Part shown: in pieces, positions 53,085 to 63,885 of the stretch
Layout: each line of letters starts with the position of its first letter
Position numbering within the stretch: the stretch's first letter is position 1
Origin: Psococerastis gibbosa
Taxonomy: Eukaryota; Arthropoda; Insecta; Psocodea; Psocidae
Reading direction: 5' to 3'
DNA: 64,000 nucleotides
Assembly: GCA_963971405.1 (NCBI GenBank)
Contig: OZ020490.1
Coordinates: 32,389,464-32,453,463, forward strand
The notes under the pieces: generated by a model
Databases searched by the model: none
The model's input: only the letters and a program-made list of their open reading frames with translations
What the model was told of the DNA's origin: nothing
Program-made: the position numbers and the translations under genes

Positions 53085-53236
53085 TGTATGAAGGAAACGA
53101 GTATCTGCAGCAAGTCAAGGAGGATGTAGGGGCCAAGTCGTACGTGGAGCTGAAGAGGGCGTGCCAGAATCGAGGGGAGTGGAGGCATCGAAGTCACAAG
53201 TTGCTGCCAACCAGTCATCCGGCTGTAACTTGAAGA
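53085..53236 (+). pseudogene. LINE ORF2 C-terminal tail
   Basis: Frame EGNEYLQQVKEDVGAKSYVE, LKRACQNRGEWRHRSHKLLP, ending at a TGA near 53232. Same tail type as 284-649. Strongly truncated. Confidence 0.65.
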
Positions 53237-53263
53237 CTGTATGAAATAGCATTAGCCGTAACT

Positions 53264-53714
53264 ACTTTACTTTACTTTATCCAACGCCCGAACGTGGTAG
53301 TTCAACCATTCGTCGTCGAGCTTCCCAATAGCAGTTCACCAAGTCATCGTTCGGGTAGGTGAGAGCCGTGCAGTCCCTCAGGTGGTCTTCGTCCATTCTT
53401 CCACCGTGACATAGTGGACATGTGTCATCGGCGGCAAGGCCAATGCGGTGTAGGTGGGCCTGAAGGTAGTCATGGCCGGTATTGAGGCGGAATCTAGCAA
53501 CAGCTTCAGCTCTCTCAAGGTTCCTACAGGTGGGTCCCACTGTAGCACGATTCTCCCACTTTTTGCCAGTGCTTAGGGTCTTGAGGGTGTTCTTCGTGGC
53601 ACTGCAGATTGCTGCATTTATTTGGCTCTTGGCTCGGTTCAGGGTTAGTGGCACGTTTGGTTGGTCCATTTCTGCTCCTTCCTTGGCTTTCACATCAGCT
53701 TTTTCATTGCCGTA
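53264..53714 (-). pseudogene. 5'-truncated RNase H-bearing LINE insertion
   Basis: Flanked by the 10-bp direct repeat AGCCGTAACT (53254-53263 and 53715-53724). On the minus strand it starts inside RNase H (YGNEKADVKAKEGAEMDQ), runs through AVARFRLNTGHDYLQAHLHR and CPLCHGGRMDEDHLRDC (a Cys/His finger) to a stop at 53277, and ends with a (TAAAG)n tail. The frame is open throughout; RT and endonuclease are absent because of 5' truncation. The larger open frame up to 53822 extends past the insertion into flanking DNA. The RNase H and TGHDYL motifs fit Jockey/I-like LINEs. Confidence 0.85.
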
Positions 53715-53958
53715 AGCCGTAACTGGGGCAGATGGTACAGTATGGTACGCATATGAAACGGACGTTGTAGCCAAGGCTATATCCAGGGAGGGGGGGGGGG
53801 GCGAAATAATTTCAGCGTACACTCGATAGAATGGGGTTTTAAGTAAACATTGAGGTTACCTCACCTACAAGTACTGGAATTAAAGGAGCCTCCCTGAAGA
53901 TTGCTTTTTAGTCACCTGGATGAAAAACCGAGCAGGCGTACCTATTTAAGGTTTATCC

Positions 53959-54143
53959 ATGGACGGATACAGGTGGGGGGAGGCAGGGGGAGTGGGGTAG
54001 CCCGCCCCAAAATTTAATTAATCTATTGTAAGTTAATTTATTACGCTCTGATGTAATCGATACTACATATGTTTTTTCCCTATTTTGACCCTTGACCCCC
54101 CAACTACCCCCCCCCCCCCCAAATGAGCTGGATCCGACCCTGG
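53959..54143. mobile_element. hAT-like MITE with perfect 8-bp TSD
   Basis: Begins ATGGACGGATACAGG and ends CTGGATCCGACCCTGG, with G-rich and C-rich runs just inside. The flanking direct repeat GTTTATCC is at 53951-53958 and 54144-54151. No ORF. Confidence 0.78.
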
Positions 54144-54380
54144 GTTTATCCCTCGCTGGTTGTCCCTTAACACACTCGTACCCGAACTTGGTGAAGTCAT
54201 ATGCCTACGTCTGTTGCATTGTGCCAATGCTAAGCTTAACTCAGCTTGTCCATTCTCACATGAATGTAGGTGTAGATTGACATCGAGGACGCGTACCTGA
54301 TTTATATGGAAACAATAGGTAAGAAAAGGGCCCAAAAAAATCCATGGAGTTGTTGGCATTAGGCAAGGGCATTAGTATAG

Positions 54381-54568
54381 GCCCTTGGACGGATCAGCCC
54401 ATGTTTTGGGGGGGGGGGGGTAATTGTGTGGGGTTTAGAACAGACATATGTAGTATCGATCGATTAACATAGAGTGGAATAAATTAACTTACATTATCGT
54501 TACCGAATTTTGGGGGCAGCTATCTCCTTGCCCCCCCCCCCTCCTGTATCCGTCCATTCCTAAAGACC
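54381..54568. mobile_element. hAT-like MITE with poly-G/poly-C ends
   Basis: CTTGGACGGATCAGCCC then a G run at left; C run then TCCTGTATCCGTCCATTCC at right. TSD not resolved. Confidence 0.6.
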
Positions 54569-55292
54569 CCATATAAAGAACCTTCAGGGCATTATGTTTC
54601 TCAACAACAGACTGCAAATATCGTAGGCTAAGTAAACCTTGCGCTTTATAAGTCAAACAATTGTTTCAAATTCTTCTTCCATTTTATTTTCTATCACCAT
54701 TTCTTCCCAAAAAAATCTTTCTCCGTCTATTTTCTCAACGCAATAATTAGCTACATCTCTACTGTAGCATCATGTTTCTTGATGAAAATGTCAACTCTTA
54801 TTTCTTACTTTTCATCACGGACCTCTCAATATAGCCCACCCCCCTCTCCCTCCCCCTTCGAACCCCTCTTCAGCTCATCAAAACCCCCCTCTCCTTTATC
54901 CATCAAAAGAGAAAGAAATATCACGAACGGGGAATTATTTATTTTGAAGAAGAAAAGATTTCCTTTTGAAGTATGCGCCTGAATTGGGGAGCAACAGGTA
55001 TACTCGATATTTCAACGCCGCTCACGTCTTAACACATTGTCAACACCTCCTGTAAATAACTAATAAGGTTTGGTGTACAAAGGCAGATTTTACGGCAGCA
55101 GATACGCTGCAGTCTGTCGAGCTACTGGAGCAATATCAGCGTTACCTATATTTCTGGCGATACGGGACCTATCCCCACTGCAGAGACCATCCAGTTATTC
55201 CACTTGTCAATTTTTCTTCATTTGTGTGTTAAAAAATGATGAGATTTTTGTTTTAATAAGACTATAAGTAGATGCTTAACGTATCTATTATA

Positions 55293-55832
55293 AAGAACCA
55301 GTCCGAGTTAACTGGAACATGCTTTCCAATTCATCAAAATTAGTAGATAGAGAAAATGAGTAATTTCATGGTAAATAATTTTCCTATGGTTAAATTTCCG
55401 ATCTCTCGGGGGGGGGGGGGGGTTGTCTACCTGACGTCACTGGAGGTGAGGTAAATTCTAGATAGGTCAGACCAACACATTACCACACAGTAATACTGGC
55501 AGGGCACGCAATGCATTTGAGCGTAAATTTTCTATCATTTTTAAAAAAAAAGCATTTTTTCAAAAAAAGCATTTTTTTGTACAAAACCAAATACTTTTCT
55601 GGGAAAGCAGCCTGTCCGGTTTCGTTACTCAATTTAACACCTAAAACATACCTGAAAGTAGAAATCATCGATAGAAAAGTTTCGCAGAAAAATTATTTTT
55701 TAGTCATTTTTCATTAAAATGTAGTTATTTTTGTTTTTTTACCCCCAGAAGCAAACTATCAAGGCGCAAGCGACCCCCCGCATTTTATTAACATTAATAA
55801 CGACTACAATACATGGGAATTTAAAATACTGT
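55293..55832 (+). repeat. family A, 5' part
   Basis: AAGAACCAGTCCGAGTTAAC to GACTACAATACATGGGAATTTAAA; the 3' third is absent. G run at 55409-55422. Confidence 0.78.
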
Positions 55833-56289
55833 ATTGCATTTTCACGTTACATATAAATTTGAGAAAACCAATACATTTATTTAATTATTATTTATTTAAT
55901 TAAAAACTCTCCACTAGAAGGAAAACCCCAGATACGCTCCTGCATTTTGAAATGACCTGAGATATTTTTTAAAAGTCTTCACATTCCCAGTAGCAAATTA
56001 ATCTTGGACTGCGGTGAAAGCTCCGTTGGGAAAAATTGTAGGGGGGGGGGGTTGAAGCTTAAGGGCCAGACAAGAATTGAGTTGGCTGGCTTAACAATGT
56101 ATACAAAAGACTAATGAACGGACTGGACCGGCATCTCGTAACCTTTCATTAAAAAGCCGTAATGAACGTGAAAAATGTGTAACCAATTAGAACTCTTCCC
56201 TGGTTCACATGGGAAATCTATCCTATGATGAATGAATGAATGATATGTTATATTATATCCACACACAGTGCAATGTTCATGTGTGTACA

Positions 56290-56350
56290 AACATTGTTTT
56301 TTGTTTTACCAAAGCATTTCTGCTTTATGAAACCCTGTCAGCCTATTACA
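56290..56350 (-). repeat. repeat D, 3' fragment
   Basis: Complement of the tail: TTGTTTTACCAAAGCATTTCTGC, CCCTGTCAGCCT. Confidence 0.55.
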
Positions 56351-56356
56351 TATCTT

Positions 56357-56591
56357 GTCAGGACATGTAGGTCAGGACATGTAGCGTAGTGGTACGAACT
56401 CTGACATTCACCCGAAAGTTTGTTGGTTCGAGTCTCACACTGGCTACATTTTCTGGCCATGCTACGGAGGGCATGTTAATCAGGCGGCCCCGGGCTTTTC
56501 TAGTTGAGTGTAAGAGAGGGCTTTATATCCCTAACTCCGCTAGGTTGGCTTAGTAATAGAAACAATAAAAAGTCTTTATTTATTTATTTAT
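56357..56591 (+). repeat. SINE-A, full copy with duplicated head start
   Basis: GTCAGGACATGTAG occurs twice in a row (56358 and 56371) before GCGTAGTGGTACGAACT; then B box GGTTCGAGTCT, body and (TTTA)n tail. Confidence 0.88.
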
Positions 56592-56604
56592 CTTAAAGCC
56601 TGAG

Positions 56605-56715
56605 GTGTGGGGGAAATTTAAACAAAACGGGGACACCCACACCTACAACACGAGGCAAAGGGGAGACCTTGTAAGACCAGCGCCACGCACAGCCAAGTGT
56701 CAGCGACTGGACACT
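56605..56715 (+). pseudogene. LINE ORF2 C-terminal fragment
   Basis: The frame reads HTYNTRQRGDLVRPAPRTAK, fitting the (D)xHxYNTRxxxxLxxPxxRT motif near the C-terminus of CR1/Jockey-type LINE proteins. It is directly followed by a SINE-A fragment. Confidence 0.6.
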
Positions 56716-56718
56716 TCT

Positions 56719-56870
56719 TACATTTTCTGGCCATGCTTCGGAGGGCATGTAAAGCAGGCCTTCCTTGTTGAGTGTAAGAGAGGGCTTTATAGCTCTAACT
56801 CCGCTAGGTTGGCTTGGGAAAAGAACAAAAAAAGTCCTTATTTATTAATTTATTTATTATCCTATATTAC
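56719..56870 (+). repeat. SINE-A, 3' fragment
   Basis: ACATTTTCTGGCCATGCTTC, GTTGAGTGTAAGAGAGGGCT, AACTCCGCTAGGTTGGCTT and TTTATTAATTTATT tail. Confidence 0.82.
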
Positions 56871-56958
56871 AAGGTTTCGCCTACCTTAGAAAACCCCCGA
56901 TTGAACTGAGAGCGGCGAGAAATGCTTCTAATTTCCCCAAATTGATTAGATACCATCT

Positions 56959-57127
56959 CTTAGGTGCCCATTCCACATACGTACAACGTCAACGAAAAAT
57001 TGAAAAATGACGTCAAAATGACGTAAATTGACGTGGTAGCAGAATTTTTAGTATGTCTTTAATGTCTGCTAAAACGTCATTTTTCAATTTTTCGTTGACG
57101 TTGTACGTATATGGAATACCCCCCTTA
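56959..57127. mobile_element. palindromic MITE (TTAGGCGGG family), copy 3
   Basis: TTAGGTGCCCATTCCACATA at left, ATGGAATACCCCCCTTA at right, inner arms ACGTCAACGAAAAATTGAAA and complement. Confidence 0.82.
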
Positions 57128-57280
57128 GATAAAGCTTTCTACACTGTCACTGAGTCACTCAAAATGGCAATGACAGAACCATCTTATTTTGACGATATTT
57201 TGTAGATTTTACTTTAAATACTTTCTTGTCAATTACTTGTTGATTACATGTATTGTATAATTTAACAGAAATAAAAAATG

Positions 57281-58046
57281 AACCGGTCCGAGTTTACTCG
57301 GACATGCTTTCCAATTTATCATTTATCAGGCAGATAATATATGAGCAATTTCATAGTAAATAATTTTCCTATGGTTAAATTTCGGATCTCTCGTTGGTTA
57401 TGGCCTTGATATCTCCTATCCCAAAGCACTGAATTGATCGATGGTATTCCAAATCCTAGAACGGGCACACCAATACATTTTAACATACGAATAGTAGTAA
57501 TGGCAGCGAACGCAATGTATTGGAGCGTGAATTTTCCATAATTTCTTTAAAAACTATTTTTTTGCACAAAAGTTAATCTTTCTTTTGGGAATGGAACTTG
57601 TTCAGTTTTGTTACTTTATTTAACACCTAAAACATACCAGAAGTTTGAAATCGTTGATAGAAAAGTTCCACAGAAAAATTACTTTTTAGTCATTTTTCAT
57701 GAAAATTGAGTAATTTTGATTTTTTTTATCCCCAGAAGCATACTATCAAGGGGCAAGCGACCCCCGCATTTTATAAACATTAATAACGGCTACAATATAT
57801 GTGAATTTAAAAGAAATCGTTGCAGCCGTTTTTGAGAAATAATTTTTTTAGACCTTTTATTGCTGTTTATTGAGAAATTTCATCAAAATCGACCGAGTAC
57901 GGTAGTTTGCCCGGAAATCGATGAGCAGACAGAGCGACAGACAGATATTTCGTACAGTAGTAACAATGACTCATGGCACGTAATGTATTGGAGCGTGAAT
58001 TTTCCATAATTTCTTCAAAAAATTATTTTTTGCATAGAACCAAATT
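57281..58046 (+). repeat. family A, rearranged copy
   Basis: GAACCGGTCCGAGTTTACTC to GACAGACAGATATTTCGTA (about 57950); then a second piece (57965-58046, ACGTAATGTATTGGAGCGTG) repeats part of the same element. No poly-G run; the 3' end is lost. Confidence 0.72.
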
Positions 58047-58049
58047 ATA

Positions 58050-58900
58050 ATTAATATCTCAGTTAATATAGGTCGCAGAGGAATGAAATAAAATCTGACC
58101 ATAAGCACGTATTATTATCTACGGTAATAGTAGCCTATTTAACACTTTTTAAAAAGAATGAAGTATTTTTTATATTTTTTATTACATATGTACATAGCTT
58201 TGAGAACTAAAGGAAAAGCGGATTCTGAGCTTGCATGGAATCTCCCTATACCTGATCGAAAGTTTTTTTTCATTTATTTATTTATCTACCCTTCACTTGG
58301 TGCGTATTAAACTGTCATTAAATGTTTTAATTTTAATTTCGAAGAAAAATCTGCAGATGATTTTTCAATGTTTTTGATTTTTGATAACCCCTGATTCCAC
58401 GAATACAAGCTAAACGCCGACGGCTACAACTTATAGTGGGTAAACTCAATTTCTAAAAATATCCTCAGTGAATTAGACTGTGTAGAGAAATGTATCCTGG
58501 GAAATTGCTGGAAGAAGCAATATCGCCAGCAGGGACTTCCTAGCTGACCGCAATGTTCTGGTCAGCAGAAAACCGCTGGGGTGAGAAAATGAGTTGCTGA
58601 GTCAGCACAGTGACGGATGGTCGGATGAACCGCTCAAGGACTTAATTTGATGTACCTACTATTAGTTTTAAATTGTTGCTGATGGTACTAAAGAGATAAT
58701 TGACATCGGTTTTTCTAACAATGTGTTTAGCTTTCCGTTTATAAAATTTTAAAAAAAGTACACTAGGAATAAATTTGAGAATTAGTCCCGGAAAATAAAT
58801 GGGAATATTGGTTGTATATTTTTGGCATATAATTAGTGTAATTTGCGTATTTTACGACTTTTTGGTCAAGAATGCGGTAAAGCGGTTTTTTTTTACATCA
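58050..58900. other. gene-free stretch
   Basis: No supported gene. 58045-58150 matches 25795-25900 (dispersed repeat of unknown type). Confidence 0.4.
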
Positions 58901-58919
58901 CAATAATATACTATTTGAT

Positions 58920-59035
58920 TGGAGACGTGTCGTAACTCGACACAAGAGCCTATTAGGTTAGTTAGTGAGGCGATTGAAGAGGTTAATCGGATACATTCAT
59001 TAAATTGTTTATATGCGATTAACTTTTTTTTTAAC
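58920..59035 (-). repeat. repeat E copy
   Basis: GGAGACGTGTCGTAACTCGA, GAAGAGGTTAATCGGATACA, TATGCGATTAACTTTTTTTT; complement of the segment at 41-150. Confidence 0.65.
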
Positions 59036-59984
59036 AAAACAAAAAATATCCCAGGTTAAGATTACAAATAATCTGTAGAGTAGCCCCGCAGAGGCTTTCA
59101 CAAAGCTTTTCTTTATTACGTACCTGTATAAATAGGAAAGCAATATACCAGAAGGCTGCAGTGTATGGGCGGGTGGGATATTACCTTTTTGGAGAGGGAA
59201 AAGTACTTAGGCGCGGGTAACAATGGAAGGCAAAGGGAACAAAGTAGATAAAATATGGAGGCGCGTCCCCCGCCCCGTGCGTCGGAGGCAGGTACGTCAT
59301 AAATTTCTGCTGCGACGCTTCTATGGGAAGTCTGAAGCCGACAGCTTGAGTTGCTGGCTTGGAAAATTACTCAGTTTTCAATACTAGGGCATTAGTTGGA
59401 ATGGAATACAATGCAATATTAGGGTAACTTATTTGCAACACGTCAGGCTATATATTATGTAAATACTAAATAGCCCGGTCGTGTTTTCTGAAAAATAGGG
59501 CTCTATATTAGACAGGTATTGTCATCCGGCATATTGTATCCATTATAAGTCTGGTGTATAAGCCAAGTATTGGGTGTTTACCTAGTTATTTTTTGAAATT
59601 TATCGTTGTTTATTTATTATTATTTAAAAAACGTGCTACCAATTAGGTAAGTGTTTAATAAAAAATTACTAAAACGTGTATTAGTTTTTTTTTCAATATT
59701 TTTCGATCTTTTACTTTTCTTACAATACTTACGATATAGGAAATATGGGATACAACATGGCGGATGACAATACCCGGGTATAATTTATTGGTTGAAAAGT
59801 CGAGATTTATTCAATTATTTTATTTTTTTAACGATTTTACTAATTTAGGACCCACGTGCCCCCCCCCCCCTGTGGGATTGTGGGAAAGATAGATAGACGA
59901 AAGCATGCAGTAACAAATTTATTGCACAGGCTCATTATTAGTTTGAAAACTGACCGATCAATGGATTAATGTGATTGCCTTATG

Positions 59985-60337
59985 ACGTTCAAATCACCAG
60001 AACAGAGCTTATTCCAAGCTGCAGCAAACTTGGCAGTGTGCACAGCGTTGGCAGGGGAACATAAAGGGACATGATAACGCACTATATATGTATAGACTAT
60101 ACCAGTCAGTCTAATTGCGTGTCGAGTCCTGGTCACCTCCGATTTAATCGTGCAACTTTACCATGTTCCTCAAGTCCAATCCACTATAATCAGGAGTTCC
60201 ACCCTGTCAGTCAACTCCCTTTCTCCCTGAGGTGAAGGAATCTGCCTTTAGGGTGCCTCTAGTTAACAAACAGACAAACTAACACGGTTGCTTAAAGCAG
60301 AAATGCTGAAGCAGGCGTTGAAAAAGAAAAAAATACA
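59985..60337 (+). repeat. repeat D, full copy
   Basis: GCAAACTTGGCAGTGTGCAC, GTCCTGGTCACCTCCGATTT, CACTATAATCAGGAGTTCCA, 3' end GAAGCAGGCGTTGAAAAAG. Confidence 0.8.
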
Positions 60338-60339
60338 AT

Positions 60340-62326
60340 GAACCCATATAAGGCACAGTTAAACAATACACCACAAACAATTCGGCAAGTTCGCCATCGC
60401 CCTTAGCCCTTAAAAAGTATCACAAAATAGAAAAAAGAGGAGTTTCAGTGCAGCCTTATGTATTTATTTGGGCATGTTGCTGACCACAACATCTCCAATA
60501 GAGCAGTGGACACGAGAGAGTATCCTCTACCTGTGCTCAGGCCTTGACCCTCATTGGGCTGTCGTGCACGGCGTTTTTTTAAATGTATGTATGATCTTGG
60601 AGTCAGGGCCCTGGCCACAATTTGGGCCCATAGATCCTCCAATCGTACTAGTCGAGTTATATAGCTTCTTCGAATCTCGCTATAGCAGCAGGCTGGACTG
60701 CTGGAGCCCAGCCGTCAGTAGCATCAGCGCACTCTAGATGCTCACGTCAGGGGCGCCAGATCATATGGCACTCAGGGGGAATGTACCAACCAGCCAGGGG
60801 GATCAGCTGGATCTGGACTCCCCCAAAATTTGGCAAAACAGCAAATTTTTCAGGTATTTATATTAAAAATTTTCCCCGGGGAAACCCCGGTCCCCCTGTT
60901 TCCAGATTTTTTAATAAATTATCGTCTGCAGAATCAAATATTGCCGATTTTAAAAAAGGTTCCCCGGGGTAGCCCCGACTGTAACATTCTTCAAGTGTAA
61001 AATATAAACATAACAGCTTTCAAAGCGCGCAAATTCCACTATTGTGGGCCTATTATTTTTCAAAATAATTATAAATATATATAAATAAAAAAATCTGGCT
61101 ATGCCGCTGGTGCCATCCACTATCGGCGTCCATCACAGAATATCGGCACAGATTGTCAGTGCAGTCTTACAAGTACATACTGGCAGAGCATATACTCTTG
61201 GTATCGACATAAAACGACATAAAACAAATTACTAGAAACTAAACTACAGTATACATGACCCGACAACAAAATGGGGGGGGGGGGGATTCAGTGAAAACAA
61301 AGTGCCGTGATGAAATAGTCAGCAAATTCAATTTGGGAAAGCGCCGGACGTAATGTGACGGAGCGCAACAATTTCTGCGGGGTAATTTAGACTGGGGATA
61401 TGGGGGACGGGGGGTTGGAGACCCCCCCCCCCCTCCCTAAATTCAAATAACCATCTCGGGTGACATTTACAGACATTTTAATTTACTTAGAAGCACGTCT
61501 CTGCACTCCTAGACTCGCATCACTGCGATTTTCTCTGAATTAACCCCCCCCCCCCCTTTCAAATTGAAAATAAACCTGATTTGGGAGTTATTTTACGATG
61601 AATGGACTCGTTCAAATCATTCAGGATAATATTTAGAAGTTGTATTGGTTTGTTGTGTTTAAATAGTTTAGCATTTGTGTTTATAGTTTTTATTTGACCA
61701 ATATCTGGCCACTATTTTGAGCCATTTTAGAGCAAATCGAAGCTGGTAAAGAAAATTTAAAAGAAATTCCTTAGTTTTTCCAATGATTTGTAATGTAGTG
61801 GGACCCTTTTGCACTTTTAATTCTCTTGTACTACAATGTTTCTGTTTAGATCTATTATAATTTCGTCAATTTTACACTGTCTACTTTCATACCTAGGCTA
61901 TTTTAGATTTCTTATCTTGGCAGCTGCAGAACGAGGATTTTAACCAATTTCAGTAGTCAGTTGCTTACAAAATATTTCGAAATCTCTGTTTTAATAAAAC
62001 GTAACTTAACCGCGCTTTAACTAACACGTGGGAGCTTTTATTTCGCAAATTCGCCACATCTATACGTTAATGGAATATACTGTAAGGTATATAAGCTATA
62101 GGGCCCTAAAAAGCCCGAAAGTCGTGTCCGAATCGAAAGGTTTGGGCAGGCTAGAGTTTTGTAGTCGAGCCAAATACTATTGTTACTGATCACAGAAATA
62201 TAATGCATATATATCTGACCATATAAGACCAAATAATATTCGGCATTGTAGATGCACTCAATGAAACAGTTAGGGGCCAACATTATACTTATCTTTTGCC
62301 AACAGATGACGTCACAGCCCAGATTT
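60340..62326. other. gene-free stretch with GC patch and homopolymer runs
   Basis: No supported gene. Two blocks with CCCCGGGGAAACCCCGG (60871-60890) and TTCCCCGGGGTAGCCCCG (60959-60978) are imperfect repeats of each other. G or C runs at 61272, 61423 and 61544 lie in sequence resembling hAT-like MITE ends, but full copies were not delimited. Confidence 0.4.
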
Positions 62327-63538
62327 TTGCTTTCTAATTTATACGTTGTATAAGGAAAGCTTTGTGATGGTGAAACTTTTCCATTCCGAGATTTCAACGG
62401 ATTTACACGTTTTGAGGTCCCAGGAACTCAAAAAAGTGGTTTTTACGGAATGTCTGTCTTTCTGTCTGTCGCTCTGTCTGTCGGTTCCTCGATTTCCGGG
62501 CAAACTAGTCGGTCGGTTTTAAGAGTGTACACTCCGTAGGAACTTGACAACCCGAAATTTAATATTTTTTATTTTTTATTTAATTAACTAAGCTTGTTAT
62601 TAAAGATTTGGCTCATCAAAGTTGTAGAAGACTACTTCATGCATCATATTTTAAGATATTTTTAATTTTCAAAATTGCCGTTTTTTCAGAAACATGCAAA
62701 TATTTTATAAACAATAACTTTTCACGATTTTATAAAAAAAACTACGATTTCGAAAACTAAAAATACCTTTTTATATGATGCATGAAGTAGTCTTCTACAA
62801 CTTTGATGAGTCAAATCTTATATAACATGCTTAGTTAATTAAATAAAAAATAAAAAGTGTTAAATTTCAAGCTGCCAAATTCCTACGGGCTGTACACTCT
62901 TAATGAAATTTAGCATGTAGGTTTACAAAAATCATACCTCGGGACCACTTTTCTATTTTGGGCTAACTCAATTTGGAAGGTTTTATTCTCAAAAAACTCA
63001 AAAAAACGTCTAAAAAAATTATTTCTGAAAAATGGCTCCAACGATTTATTTAAAATTCGCATATATTGTAGTCGTTACTAATGTTGACAAAATGATAGTT
63101 TGCTTCTGGGGGTAAAAAAATAAAAATAACTAAATTTTAATGAAAAATTACTAAAAATAAGTTTTCTGCGAAACCTTTCTATCAATGATTTCTACCTTCA
63201 GACATGTTTTAGGTGTTAAATAGAGTAACCGGACAGGTTGCTTTCCCAAAAAACTATTTGGTTCTGCACAAAAAATAATTTTTTGAAAAAATGATAGAAA
63301 ATTTACGCTCAAATGCATTGCGTGCCCTGCCATTATTGCTGTGTGGTAATTAATTTGTTAGTCTGACCTATCTCTAGAATTTATCTCAGTTTCAGTGACG
63401 TCAGGTGGACAACCCCCCCCCCCTCCCCGAGATATCGGAAATTTGACCACTGGAAAGTTATTTACCATGAAATTAGTCATATATTCTCTATGTTGATAAA
63501 TTGGAAAGCATGTTCGAGTAAACTCTGACCGGTTCTTT
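62327..63538 (-). repeat. family A copy interrupted by a TTAA MITE
   Basis: Complement of family A from TTGCTTTCTAATTTATACG to TAAACTCTGACCGGTTCTTT, about 830 bp once the insertion at 62519-62903 is removed. The two parts join at TCGGTCGGTTTTAATGAAAT, the same as the uninterrupted copies. Confidence 0.82.
62519..62903. mobile_element. piggyBac-type MITE (TTAA), copy 4, in family A
   Basis: TTAA 62519-62522 then GAGTGTACACTCCGTAGGAA; right end GGGCTGTACACTC then TTAA 62900-62903. Because the target family is known, the insertion and the TTAA duplication can be read directly. Confidence 0.9.
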
Positions 63539-63594
63539 GAATTGCAAATGAGTGACTATGATAATTTCCCTAAATGAGATACCTAGTTTTAAAA

Positions 63595-63885
63595 AAAAAA
63601 TGAATTAAACTCAACTTTTCAACAAACCAAAATTACCTTTTAAACATAATAGTCTCCTTAGTAACTTTGTAAAACTTGCTGTCACTCATTGTTAAAATTA
63701 ATAACTTTGTATAGTTTTACGTAATAAAATAAAATTAAAACATACACAACCGGTTTCGGCTCACGCCATCGTCAAGTGCGATTGAAAGTTATTAATTTTA
63801 ACAATGAGTTACCTTTTAAACTAACACACCATATGTGACCCCCCCCCCCTTTAAATTTCCCTCTGGATCCGCCTTTGGACAATTA
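63595..63885 (-). mobile_element. hAT-like MITE split by a small palindromic element
   Basis: Right end GACCCCCCCCCCC...CTCTGGATCCGCCTTTGG is the complement of the start of the MITE at 46687; left part AATTAAACTCAACTTTTCAA is the complement of its middle. The copy is interrupted at about 63645-63812. Confidence 0.65.
63684..63809. mobile_element. small palindromic MITE with 23-bp perfect TIR
   Basis: ACTCATTGTTAAAATTAATA at 63684 is the exact complement of the end at 63787-63809. The interior contains ACAACCGGTTTCGGCTCACG. 126 bp, no ORF. Confidence 0.75.

Noticed and set aside
60468..60737. 89-aa frame as a small gene
   Set aside because: No motif, no start context and composition like its flanks; a frame of this length is expected by chance in a GC-richer patch.
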